A DNA stretch of 35,992 nucleotides. It comes from Streptomyces niveiscabiei (GTDB lineage: Bacteria > Actinomycetota > Actinomycetes > Streptomycetales > Streptomycetaceae). A model generated the notes under the pieces. The model was not told where the DNA came from, did not search any database, and saw nothing but the letters and a program-made list of their open reading frames with translations. Where the stretch lies: assembly GCF_001419795.1 (NCBI RefSeq), contig NZ_LIRL01000029.1:1-35992 (forward strand), given 5' to 3'. A program made the translations under genes and the position numbers. Shown here one piece after another: positions 15,926 through 23,519 of this stretch; the stretch's first letter is position 1; each line of letters begins with the position of its first letter.

Positions 15926-17231
15926 GGGTTGCCTCCCTATTCCGGGCCCGGCCCGGGACCGCGGGTGATCCGGCGCAGTGCGACGCGCCGTCGGAGTCGA
16001 CCACGACGGTGATCCGGGCGAGTAACTGCTCGGCCTGGCGCTCGACGGCGGCGGGATCGGGACCGGTGACGATGAAGTGGCCGAGGCGTCCCCGGTTGGT
16101 CTGTGCCGGTCCTACGGTCTGGCCGACGGCCGTGCGCAGGCGGACGTCGGGCACCCCGGGGCCCTCCTTCGGCAGGCCGGTCACCGCGGCCAGGCGGCCG
16201 GTGTGAGGGCTGGTCAAGAACCGTACGCTCGCGTACGCGCGTCGGGCCGGGGTGAGGTGCGCGGGGCGGCCGAGGGCGGTGTCCAGGAGTGCTGTCCACG
16301 GGGCGATACCCAGTGCGTGCCGCAGGAGGACGCCGATGTGTCCGGCGCCGAGGCGGGCCCCGATCTCGATGACCGAGCACTGCCCGTCCCCGCCGACGAT
16401 GACCTCGGTGTGCGAGGCGCCGTTGCGGATGCCCACCGCGGTGATCGCCCGTTCCACCTCCTGGTGCACAGCCCGCTCGGTGTCCGGGGGCAGGGCGGCG
16501 GGCAGGCTGTGACCGACTTCGACCCGGTGGGCGCCTTGGGTGACGGTCTTCCGGGTGGTACACAGGTGTGTGGTCGTCCCGTGCTGGGTGATCGATTCGA
16601 CGCTGTACTCGGTGCCCTCGACGTAGTCCTGGACCAGGACGCGCGGGTCGGGTGGCAGGCCGTACATGCCGCGTGGCGAGCGGGCTGCTGTCCGCCAGGC
16701 GTCGGCCGCGCGGGCGGGGTCGGTGAGGACGGTGACGCCGGTGGAGCCCGCGCCGTCGGCGGGCTTGATCACGCACGGGAGGGCGATCTCCCCGCTGGCG
16801 CGGAGCAGGCGTAGTTCGTCCTCGTCGGTGAGGACGCGGGTGCGGGGCGCGGCGACGCCGTGGAGGGCGAACGCCTCGCTCATGGCGGCCTTGTCGCGGG
16901 CCATGGTCGCGCGGGCCGGATCGTTGCCCGGCAGGCCGAGTTCGGCGCACGCCTGTGCGAGCAGTGGTGTGAGGTACTCGTTGGCGGTGAGCACCGCGTC
17001 GGCGCCGATCCGGCGGGCGTATCCGACGATGTCCTTCAAGGCGCGGTCGGGGCGGGAGAGGTCGGCCAGCAGGCAGCCGGACAGGAGCCGTCGGAGGCTG
17101 GTGCCGTAGGCGGAGTGTGTGGCGGGATCGGTGGCGGCGTGGACCTGGTAGCCGGAGGCGGCGGCGGCCTCGGCGATCTCGCCGGACTCGGGGCCGGTCG
17201 CCTCCAGCAGCAGGACGCGGGGCGCGCTCAC
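15915..17231 (-). CDS. ATP-grasp carboxylate-amine ligase
   Basis: The protein has 438 residues from a GTG at 17231 that overlaps the stop of the amidinotransferase (GTGA). It begins SAPRVLLLEATGPESGEIAE, a pre-ATP-grasp Rossmann-like domain. The ATP-grasp core follows with PCVIKPADGAGSTGVTVL (nucleotide loop), VQDYVEGTEYSVES, and the Mg-binding end EIGARLGAGHIG. Such enzymes activate a carboxylate as acyl-phosphate and join it to an amine, as in the ATP-grasp_4 carbamoyl-phosphate-synthase-like and L-amino acid ligase groups. Here it is the second ligase of the operon besides the PGM1-type enzyme. It may add an amino acid to the peptide or make the unit to be amidinated. All core motifs look intact. 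Confidence 0.88.
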   Translation of the reverse strand: MSAPRVLLLEATGPESGEIAEAAAASGYQVHAATDPATHSAYGTSLRRLLSGCLLADLSRPDRALKDIVGYARRIGADAVLTANEYLTPLLAQACAELGLPGNDPARATMARDKAAMSEAFALHGVAAPRTRVLTDEDELRLLRASGEIALPCVIKPADGAGSTGVTVLTDPARAADAWRTAARSPRGMYGLPPDPRVLVQDYVEGTEYSVESITQHGTTTHLCTTRKTVTQGAHRVEVGHSLPAALPPDTERAVHQEVERAITAVGIRNGASHTEVIVGGDGQCSVIEIGARLGAGHIGVLLRHALGIAPWTALLDTALGRPAHLTPARRAYASVRFLTSPHTGRLAAVTGLPKEGPGVPDVRLRTAVGQTVGPAQTNRGRLGHFIVTGPDPAAVERQAEQLLARITVVVDSDGASHCAGSPAVPGRARNREATRAP

Positions 17232-18379
17232 GCCAGGTAGTCCTCGCGGGTGCCCTCGCGGACCGTGTCGAGGGTGAAGCAGTGGAAGCCTCCGCCGAAC
17301 AGCCTCCGGTGGCGGTGGCGTACCGGCACGGTGGTGAAGCCCGCCGCGTCGAGGGTCTTGGCCAGGCCGGTGCAGTCCTCGTTGACCAGCACGGTGTTCT
17401 CGTCGACGGACAGGACGTTGAGGTCGATGTAGGGGCTGGTGAGGACCAGATCCTCGTAGTCGTCGTAGACCGGGAACGCGCCCGCGTCCGGCTCCGGCGG
17501 CACGATGTAGCGCCACGAGCGCAAGCGTTCGGGCATCAGGTCTCGGATGCCGTCGTGCCGGGCCAGGAACACCCCCGGCTTCAGGGCGAGGACCATGCTG
17601 TCGATGTGGTTGTCCGCCATCCGCCACACCTGGTGGACGCGGTACCTCTCGCCCAGGTGCCGCTGGAGCCACTCGGCGCCCCGGGCGTGGTTGGCCTGCG
17701 CGACGTTGACGACCAGGTCGCGGCCCAGTCGCAGGACCTGCGCGCCGTCCAGCATCATCTCCACGCCGACGTCGTACGGGCTGGGCTGCGGGTCGTCGAC
17801 GGCCTCGGTCGGCCCGCCCAGGGTGGTCGCGGTGTCGCGCGCGTACGACAGGTCGAAGCTGTTGTCGGTGAGGGTGGGGCGGGGCATCGTCGTCCACCGC
17901 GCGCCCGCCTCCCAGTAGCTGGTGAAGACGGGGGCGAGCAGGCGAGTCTCCAGGTAGCGGGAGCGGATCGCGGGCGGCGTTTCGATGAGCTCGTCGCCGA
18001 GGATCAGCGTGTTGTCGCGGATGTTCAGCGCCGGGGTGGGGGCGGCCTCCCAGCCCAGGCCCGCGATGGGCGCCGCTTCCGGCGGCAGGGGCAGCGGCCG
18101 GTGCACGACGGTCCCGAGCCCGGCGAGGACGGCGGCCAGTGCCTCCACGTCCTCGTGCAGTTCCTCGGCGTACCGCGCCTTGATGGCCCAGCTCTCCCGG
18201 TGGCCGGCCGCCGCCTTCGTCAGGCGTGGATAGGCCCAGTCGGAGCGGAAGCCGCTCAGGTTCTCGTGGTGGAACAGCTCGAAGCTGACGTCACGCTCGT
18301 GCGACAGGTAGTTGGCGGCGGACCCGACGATGACCTCCTTGAGCGGGGTGAAGTCGTCGTGACTGTTCAGGCGGGGCAT
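17228..18379 (-). CDS. Amidinotransferase (arginine:glycine/inosamine type)
   Basis: This 383-residue protein starts at an ATG at 18379 with AGAGGAA about 6 nt upstream. The family is recognised from the N-terminal DDFTPLKEVIVGSA, the Asp of MMLDGAQVLRLGRDL (D211), the His of DNHIDSMVL (H258) and the catalytic Cys of FGGGFHCFTLDTVREG (C367). These are the triad residues of the AGAT/StrB fold. The enzyme moves the amidino group of arginine onto an amine through a Cys-amidino intermediate, giving a guanidino compound and ornithine. Together with a PGM1-type ligase in the same operon this points to an Nalpha- or side-chain-amidinated amino acid being made and joined to the peptide, as in pheganomycin-type pathways. 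Soluble and apparently intact. Confidence 0.92.
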   Translation of the reverse strand: MPRLNSHDDFTPLKEVIVGSAANYLSHERDVSFELFHHENLSGFRSDWAYPRLTKAAAGHRESWAIKARYAEELHEDVEALAAVLAGLGTVVHRPLPLPPEAAPIAGLGWEAAPTPALNIRDNTLILGDELIETPPAIRSRYLETRLLAPVFTSYWEAGARWTTMPRPTLTDNSFDLSYARDTATTLGGPTEAVDDPQPSPYDVGVEMMLDGAQVLRLGRDLVVNVAQANHARGAEWLQRHLGERYRVHQVWRMADNHIDSMVLALKPGVFLARHDGIRDLMPERLRSWRYIVPPEPDAGAFPVYDDYEDLVLTSPYIDLNVLSVDENTVLVNEDCTGLAKTLDAAGFTTVPVRHRHRRLFGGGFHCFTLDTVREGTREDYLA

Positions 18380-18414
18380 GGGGTGTTCCTCTTCTCTCAG
18401 GTCTGCGGGACGGG

Positions 18415-19410
18415 TCAGGAGGCGCGGGGCGCGGCGGTCACATGCCGGTCGGCGAGCGCACGGCCGCGGCGGACCCGCAGAGTCAGGCCCGCGCCATCGC
18501 CGTCGGGCTGGAGGGTGCGCTGCTCGCTCCAGCCGGAGAACCGGAACTCCCCGGCGTCGTCGACCGGGACGAGCGCGAAGGTGCGCCCGGCGACCGTCAG
18601 GGCGAGGACGCTGTCGGCGTCGCGGTCGATGCGGGCGGGGATGAGGGAGCCGTCCAGCGGGGCGGGTGAGTCGAAGTCCGCGAACCCGGACGGGAGCAGC
18701 GCCTCGTACGGCAGCCCGCCGGGCCAGGCGGGAGCCCCGGTGGGGCCGGTGCGGTTGAACAGGACCTCGCCGTGGGCGAGGAACTCCTGCCAGTCGTCCG
18801 GGAACCAGGCCGCGAGATCAGCGGTGAGCAGAGCGTCGATCACGACGTGGACCCGGGTGACCGTCGTGCCGGTGTTGCGCACCAGGTGCTCGCGGGAGAA
18901 GTCGCCGTACCAGCAGGTGCCCGGCTGCCAGCAGTGTTCGACGCCGTCCAGGACGAGCACCGCGCCCGGATCGGTGACGACGGGGATGTGCAGGCGCACG
19001 ATGCCCCGGTCCAGCCGGTACTTGGGGTCGCGGTGCGGGTCCGAGACGGCGCCGGGCCCCAGCGCCATCAGCCGCACCGCGTTCAGCGGGGCCGGGACCG
19101 AGTCCAGGATCTGCGCGAGGTAGGGCAGTCGGTCGAGCCATCGCGTCGGCGCGAACGGCTTCGGGCTGGGGCCGCCCGGATCGGTGCGTTCCGGATCGCC
19201 GCCGAGGCTGCGCAGGGGCAGGACCCGCCAGTCGATCGCGGCTGGCCGGCCCGTCTGCCCGCCGTAGGTGTGGGTGCGCTGCACGTTCCAGGTGTGGGCG
19301 GTGACGGCCGCGAGTTCGGCCGCGAGCTTGTCCGCGTCGAAGACGGGGGAGAGTCGGGCGGCCTCGGTGGCCGCGGTGAGGGAGGGGGCATGGGGTGGCT
19401 CCCGGGTCAG
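18415..19410 (-). CDS. Aspartyl/asparaginyl beta-hydroxylase-like 2-oxoglutarate dioxygenase
   Basis: The double-stranded beta-helix of the Asp/Asn beta-hydroxylase family is clear. HxD is in SDPHRDPKY, then IVRLHIPVVTDPGAVLVLDG, then GTCWYGDFSREHLVRNTG with the distal His, and RVHVVIDALL. These enzymes use Fe(II), O2 and 2-oxoglutarate to hydroxylate the beta carbon of Asp or Asn. The MSYDH precursor at the head of the operon contains an Asp. The start is a problem. Similarity extends to DADKLAAELAAV and upstream, but the only in-frame candidates are a CTG at 19410 overlapping the upstream stop (CTGA) and a GTG at 19284 that would cut into the domain. A well-placed GGGAG/ATG at 19391 is in another frame, so an early frameshift is possible. 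Length from CTG is 331 residues. Confidence 0.8.
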   Translation of the reverse strand: MTREPPHAPSLTAATEAARLSPVFDADKLAAELAAVTAHTWNVQRTHTYGGQTGRPAAIDWRVLPLRSLGGDPERTDPGGPSPKPFAPTRWLDRLPYLAQILDSVPAPLNAVRLMALGPGAVSDPHRDPKYRLDRGIVRLHIPVVTDPGAVLVLDGVEHCWQPGTCWYGDFSREHLVRNTGTTVTRVHVVIDALLTADLAAWFPDDWQEFLAHGEVLFNRTGPTGAPAWPGGLPYEALLPSGFADFDSPAPLDGSLIPARIDRDADSVLALTVAGRTFALVPVDDAGEFRFSGWSEQRTLQPDGDGAGLTLRVRRGRALADRHVTAAPRAS

Positions 19411-20813
19411 GAGGAGAAGGACACGGCGCCGGTGGCGACGTGCTGGCTGGCGTCGTAGGTGCCGACGGGCACGGTCGCGAACCGCGCGTCGAGCCGGTCG
19501 AACGCGTGCTGGTGGCCCTCGGTGGGGTCGTAGGCGAGGCAGAACACGAACTGCACCGGCTCCCCGGGGGCGAGGGGGATGGCGGGCATCGACACGATCA
19601 CCCCGGTCCGGGTGGCCGGGTCGTACGTCAGGCCCAGCTCGTCGAGCGCGGCCAGGAACGCGGCGAACGAGGGCACCGCCCAGCTGGGCGGGACGTGGTA
19701 CTCGACCACCTGCCGGGCCGGGGCGGTGGTGACGTCGACGATGCCCTGGGCGATCGACTGGTAGATGTGCAGGCTGCCGGATACCTGGGCGTTGACCTCG
19801 GTGAAGACCACGGCCCCGTCGGGCAGGACCAGGGCGTCCGCGCTCAGGTGGCCGCGGTAGCCGAACGCCCGATAGGCCTCGGCCAGCCGGGCGCCGCCGT
19901 CCAGCAGGGCGGTCCGTACCGGCTCGGTGACCCCGTCCAGCGGTACGACCTAGTGGCTCAGGCGTCGCCCGACGTACAGCAAGCGGCCCGTCTCGGTGGC
20001 CCGGGTGCCCGCGTCTGCGGCGTAGTGCTCGGAGTACACCGCGTCGGCGCCGGGCGCGAACTCCTCGACGACGACCGGCCACCGGTCGTTCCCGCTCGCC
20101 CACGGCCACCGCTCCGCCCAGTACGCGGCGACGCCGTCGACGCCCGGGGCCAGGTGGTGCAGGTGCCGGGCCCCGACGTGGTCCACGGCCATCTCCGCAT
20201 CGCGCACGAGGAGCTGGTTGCCGACCCCGGCCCCATTGTGGGCCTGCTTGACCACAACCGCCCCCGACGCGGAGCGCTCCAGCAGCGCGCCGGCCGCTTC
20301 CGTCGCTTCGGCGCGGCTGCGGCAGACGCGGCCCGGCAGGATCGGCACCCTGGCCGCCGCGGCCAGGGCCCGGAAGTTCGCCTTGTTGTTACCGATCTCC
20401 CCGCCGCCCTGCCCGAAGAAGGCCGCCCCGGGGAAGCGGTCAGCCACGCCCAGGGCGTCGACGAGCCGTGCCACGGCGGCCGACGGCCACAGCGCGAACA
20501 CCTCGCTCACCGCGCCGGCCCCGGCCGGGCCGAGCGCGGTCCGCACCCTGTCCACGAAGGCGGGCACGGTCAGCGAGGCGGGATCGAACAGCCTCTCGTC
20601 GTAGGCTCCGGCCGGTGCGACCAGGACGGTCAGCTCCTCGCGCTTCACACCGGTGTGGGCCAGGGCGTGGTCAGCGAACGCCGCGTCCAGCTCGCAGCAC
20701 AGGATGAGCAGGTCACCGGGTCGGGCGAACCAGAGCAGACGCTGGGGCCAGGCCCGCATGTCGTGGCGCTCACGGATGGACGGATCGATGTGGTTGCCGA
20801 TGAGGATGCGCAC
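19407..20813 (-). pseudogene. PGM1-type ATP-grasp peptide ligase with in-frame TAG
   Basis: A GTG at 20813 (CAGGAG 6 nt upstream) opens a frame that stops at a TAG at 19950-19952, codon 288. The same frame then continues, fully family-like, to the TGA at 19407 (468 residues in all). The sequence matches the pheganomycin ligase PGM1 family: IGNNKANFRALAAAARVPIL, ATP loop VVVKQAHNGAGVGNQLLV, and after the TAG GYRGHLSADALVLPDG, VVFTEVNAQVSGSLHIYQ and a PGM1 C-terminal domain (YDPATRTGVIVSMPAIPLAP). PGM1 joins an amidinated amino acid to a ribosomal peptide with ATP. The segment cut off holds Mg-binding residues (FTEVNAQ), so the short product should be inactive. The gene is a recent nonsense mutant, a readthrough gene or a sequence error; nothing else is damaged. 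Confidence 0.85.
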
Positions 20814-20847
20814 AGCGGACTCCTGAAGGACGGGGGCTGGGGAGGGA

Positions 20848-22017
20848 TCAGACGAGGAGAGCGGCGGGCAGTGTGTCGAAGGCCCGCATGGTCGCCGCCC
20901 GGCGCCGTACCCCCTCGCCGGCGGCAGCCAGCCGGGCCGGGTGGTCGTTGAAAGCCGTGACCAGGGCGCGCAGCCCGGCTTGGGCGACGGTCGTCCCGAT
21001 GCAGGAGTGCGGCCCCCACCCGTAGCCGAGGTGGTGGTTCGGGGTGCGGTCCAGCACCAGGTCGTCCGCCCGTGCGAAGGCGGCCGGGTCGCGGTTGGCC
21101 GCCGCGAACAGCGGGACGACCTTTTGCCCCGCCTCGATGCAGACGCCGCCCATCCAGCCGGAGCGCACCGCCGTGCGCGTGGTGCCCTGCACCGGCCCGT
21201 CGAAGCGCACCAGCTCGTCCACCCCCGTGGCCAGCAGAGCCCGGTCCCGCATTCGGTCAAGGGCTCCCGGGTGGACGAGGAGGGTGTGCACGGCGTTGCC
21301 GATGGCGGCTGCCATCGTGCTGTAGCCGCCCTGGAACATCACCCGTGCCGTGTTCTTCACGTACAGCCGGGTCAGCGCGTCGGAGTCGGGCGCCACCGCC
21401 TGCCGTACCCGGGCCAGCAGGCCGGGCCGGGCCGAGGTCGCGAACCAGGAGTCGACCAGGTCGCTCAGCTGCTGGCGGGCGACGCGGCCGGGCTCGACGA
21501 GCGCGGGGTCGAGGCCGCCGTCCATGCTCCGCATGATTGCGTCCGACACCGCGGCGAACTCACCGTACGGTGGGGGCTCGACACCCAGCAGATGCGCGAC
21601 AACCGCCACGGACAGCGGCACCGCGATCTCGGCCACCACATCGAACGGGCCCGCGCCGGCCAACTCGTTGAGCCGCTCGCGCACCAGGAGGCGGGCACGG
21701 TCCTCGACCCCGGTCAGGTCCTGGGCGCGCAGCGCGGTCATGAACAGAGAGCGCACCGCGTTCTGCCGGGGCGGGTCGAGGGTCTGCACGCTCAAGGACG
21801 GCTCAGGCACCGTGCCCCCGGTGCGCCGCGGGTCACGGGCGAACGTCACGTGGTCGCGCAGCACCCGCACGCAGTCCGCGTACCGCGTCAGCGCCCACGA
21901 ATCCATGCCCGCGTGCCAGAACACCGGTACGTGCTCACGCAGTTCGGACAGCACCGGGTAGGGGTCGCGCAGGATCTCCGCGTCCAAGGGGTCGTAACGG
22001 TCGGTCACAGACGGCAT
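20848..22017 (-). CDS. Cytochrome P450 adjacent to the pentapeptide gene
   Basis: The protein has 389 residues from the ATG at 22017 (AAGGA 6-8 nt upstream). The heme loop is GYGWGPHSCIGTTVA, with Cys339 as axial ligand. The K-helix ExxR is E268-L-V-R271 and the PERF-like region lies at ~310-325. The I helix reads QGGYSTM (residues 229-235), so the usual acid before Thr is Ser. It is a soluble bacterial class I P450 needing ferredoxin, and no ferredoxin gene is nearby. It is the first enzyme after the MSYDH gene, exactly the arrangement of biarylitide clusters, where the P450 forms a Tyr-His biaryl bond in a pentapeptide M-x-Y-x-H. I infer the same role here. P450 identity is certain; the cross-linking role is inference. 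Confidence 0.93.
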   Translation of the reverse strand: MPSVTDRYDPLDAEILRDPYPVLSELREHVPVFWHAGMDSWALTRYADCVRVLRDHVTFARDPRRTGGTVPEPSLSVQTLDPPRQNAVRSLFMTALRAQDLTGVEDRARLLVRERLNELAGAGPFDVVAEIAVPLSVAVVAHLLGVEPPPYGEFAAVSDAIMRSMDGGLDPALVEPGRVARQQLSDLVDSWFATSARPGLLARVRQAVAPDSDALTRLYVKNTARVMFQGGYSTMAAAIGNAVHTLLVHPGALDRMRDRALLATGVDELVRFDGPVQGTTRTAVRSGWMGGVCIEAGQKVVPLFAAANRDPAAFARADDLVLDRTPNHHLGYGWGPHSCIGTTVAQAGLRALVTAFNDHPARLAAAGEGVRRRAATMRAFDTLPAALLV

Positions 22018-22040
22018 CGCGGGTCCTTCCGGAGCGGGAA

Positions 22041-22072
22041 GGGCGGGCCCGCCTCATCGGACGGGCCCGCCC
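22041..22072. terminator. Hairpin between the pentapeptide gene and the P450
   Basis: GGGCGGGCCCG (22041-22051) and CGGGCCCGCCC (22062-22072) form a perfect 11-bp GC stem with a 10-nt loop. It sits 13 bp beyond the pentapeptide stop and 23 bp before the P450 start. A partial terminator or processing site here would give more precursor than enzyme message, a common design in RiPP operons. Confidence 0.7.
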
Positions 22073-22085
22073 GGACTTCTCGGGC

Positions 22086-22103
22086 TCAGTGGTCGTACGA
22101 CAT
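22086..22103 (-). CDS. Pentapeptide precursor gene MSYDH (biarylitide-like minimal RiPP)
   Basis: An 18-nt reading frame ATG TCG TAC GAC CAC TGA encodes Met-Ser-Tyr-Asp-His. GGAGG at 22111-22115 lies exactly 7 nt upstream of the ATG, an ideal site that no other frame uses. It is the first gene of the operon, followed by a hairpin and the P450. Biarylitide precursors are pentapeptides of the form M-x-Y-x-H encoded just upstream of a P450 that links Tyr3 to His5; MSYDH fits that motif. The Asp at position 4 is unlike the aromatic or aliphatic residues I know there and fits the Asp/Asn hydroxylase in the operon. The gene is far too short for standard gene finders. Evidence is the site, the motif and the context together. 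Confidence 0.8.
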   Translation of the reverse strand: MSYDH

Positions 22104-22386
22104 GGCAGCCCCTCCCTGTACCTCGGTGACGGCGGGCGTACGGCGTTGGTGACGGTTCCGATCGGCCCTCGCCCGACGAACGGGGGGAGACACAGCCCGG
22201 CGGGCGGGACAAGGCCATAAGGAACGGTCGTCGCCGCGCTCCGCCCGATCACGCGGGGTGCCGGGCGGAACACGACGAGTACAGCGGTCACCGGCCTCGG
22301 CGCCCAGAGGAAATCCCTATCCCCGCCCTATCCCCGGTCTCCTCGAACACCTCTCCCCGCCGCGGAGCGGGTGGTGCAATGGGCGG
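22104..22386. promoter_or_regulatory. Divergent promoter region of the pentapeptide operon with 11-bp tandem repeat
   Basis: This is the 283-bp region between the MSYDH gene (minus) and the XRE regulator (plus). CCCTATCCCCG is perfectly duplicated in tandem at 22315-22325 and 22326-22336. The period is one helical turn, as in the direct-repeat operators of SARP-like and other activators. GGAGG for MSYDH is at 22111-22115. No confident -10/-35 pair was found. This would be the control point of the cluster. Confidence 0.45.
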
Positions 22387-23372
22387 GTGGACAACGAAAT
22401 CCGCCACCCCCTCGCGCACGCCAGGAACGAGCGCGGATGGCCACAGGAAGAACTGGCCCGACGCATCCGGCAGGCCGCCAAGCGCCGCGGCCTGCGCTCG
22501 GGCACCAGAGGGTCACGGGTCTCCAAGTGGGAGACCGGCCGGGCCACCCCCGACGAAGACGAATCCCAGCCGCTCATCGCCGAGGTCCTCGGTATCGACT
22601 ACGCGGCCGTCGCCCATCTCGGCTGGCCCCACTGGCTCCCGGGCCAGGACAGACCGCTGCCCCTCGGCCCGCACAACGCCGTCCCCTCACTCCGAGAGGC
22701 CCTGATGTCCTCCCTGGACCGCCGGTCGTTCATCGCCTACACCAGCGGCTCGCTGGCCGTTCTGGCGTATCAGTGGGCCGCCACCGAGCCCGGCCGGTTC
22801 GCGCATTTCGCCGCGCCCGGCGAAGTCGACGCCGAGATGCTCGACTGGCTGGAGGCGACCGGGACGGAGCTGATCCGCCTCGCCACCGAACGCAGGCACC
22901 GCACCCGTCATCTGCTGGGCGCGCACCTGACCACAGTCACCGAGTTCATCAGCGAGTCCCGCTACACCCCCGCCGCCGGGCAGCGGCTGCACACCCTGGC
23001 CGCCTCCCTCTCGCAGGCCATCGCCTGGCAGCACTTCGACGAACGCCGCCACGCCTCCGCCGGCCGCTTCTGGCACGCCGCCCTCCACAACGCCCACACC
23101 GCGCACCAGCGCGACCTCAGCGCGGGCATCCTGTCCGACCTCGCGTACCAGTTGCTGTGGCTGGGGGACTCCCGCGCCGCGGCCGACATCCTCGAACATG
23201 CCATCCCCCGCACCCAGCACCCCGCCGCGCGGTCCCTCCTCCACCTGCGCCAGGCCCGCGCCCTCGCCGCCCTCAACGAGGGCGGCCTGTGCCGCAGGGC
23301 CCTCACCGCCGCTGAGAAGGCACTCGACACCCCGTCGTGCGACCCCGCACCCGCCTGGTGCTCGTGGATGTC
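22387..23372 (+). pseudogene. XRE/TPR regulator divergent from the pentapeptide operon, C-terminus lost
   Basis: From a GTG at 22387 the protein starts VDNEIRHPLAHARNERGWPQ and EELARRIRQAAKRRG, with RVSKWETGRATPDED, an XRE helix-turn-helix (~residues 5-65). A linker with SLDRRSFIAYTSGSLAVLAY follows, then TPR-like helices (ESRYTPAAGQRLHTLAASLS, GDSRAAADILEHAIPRTQHP). Around 23372, after APAWCSWMS, the family pattern ends. The frame stays open until 23820 by chance, running antisense through the next gene, with no helical repeats. The usual last ~90-130 residues of TPR are therefore missing or replaced. It would be the natural regulator of the cluster; with part of its sensor domain gone, it may be inactive or locked. 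No upstream ribosome binding site is evident, so it may be leaderless. Confidence 0.7.
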
Positions 23373-23519
23373 AACTGCGGTTATGCGGTCTGTCAACCTG
23401 TTCCAGCCCGGAAGTGTCTCAAGGCTTTCCTGCTGCCTAGCTGACGTCAACGTGCGTCAGCTCGACCGTCTGGGAGCGCTCAAAGACGCACAGGCTCGCC
23501 GGTGGCCCGGTCCGCGGTA
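23373..23519. other. Joint region with a hairpin, no gene
   Basis: After the regulator loses similarity this 147-bp stretch codes for nothing I recognise. AGCTGACG (23439-23446) and CGTCAGCT (23455-23462) form a perfect 8-bp stem with an 8-nt loop, which may terminate the minus-strand gene that ends at 23520. The region probably marks an old recombination joint. Confidence 0.4.

Noticed and set aside
15915..17897. Long 660-residue frame covering the ATP-grasp gene and its upstream extension
   Set aside because: The first ~220 residues are antisense-like low-complexity sequence over the amidinotransferase gene; the real start is the GTG at 17231 coupled to the upstream stop.
17117..19123. Long plus-strand open frame of 668 codons
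   Set aside because: It is the shadow of the amidinotransferase and hydroxylase genes; composition is Arg/Gly-rich with no domain, while the minus strand has clear motifs.
19945..19955. CCACTAGGTC at the ligase TAG resembles the transposon end TCACTAGGC
   Set aside because: The match is short and has no core sequence or second end beside it; it is probably coincidence.
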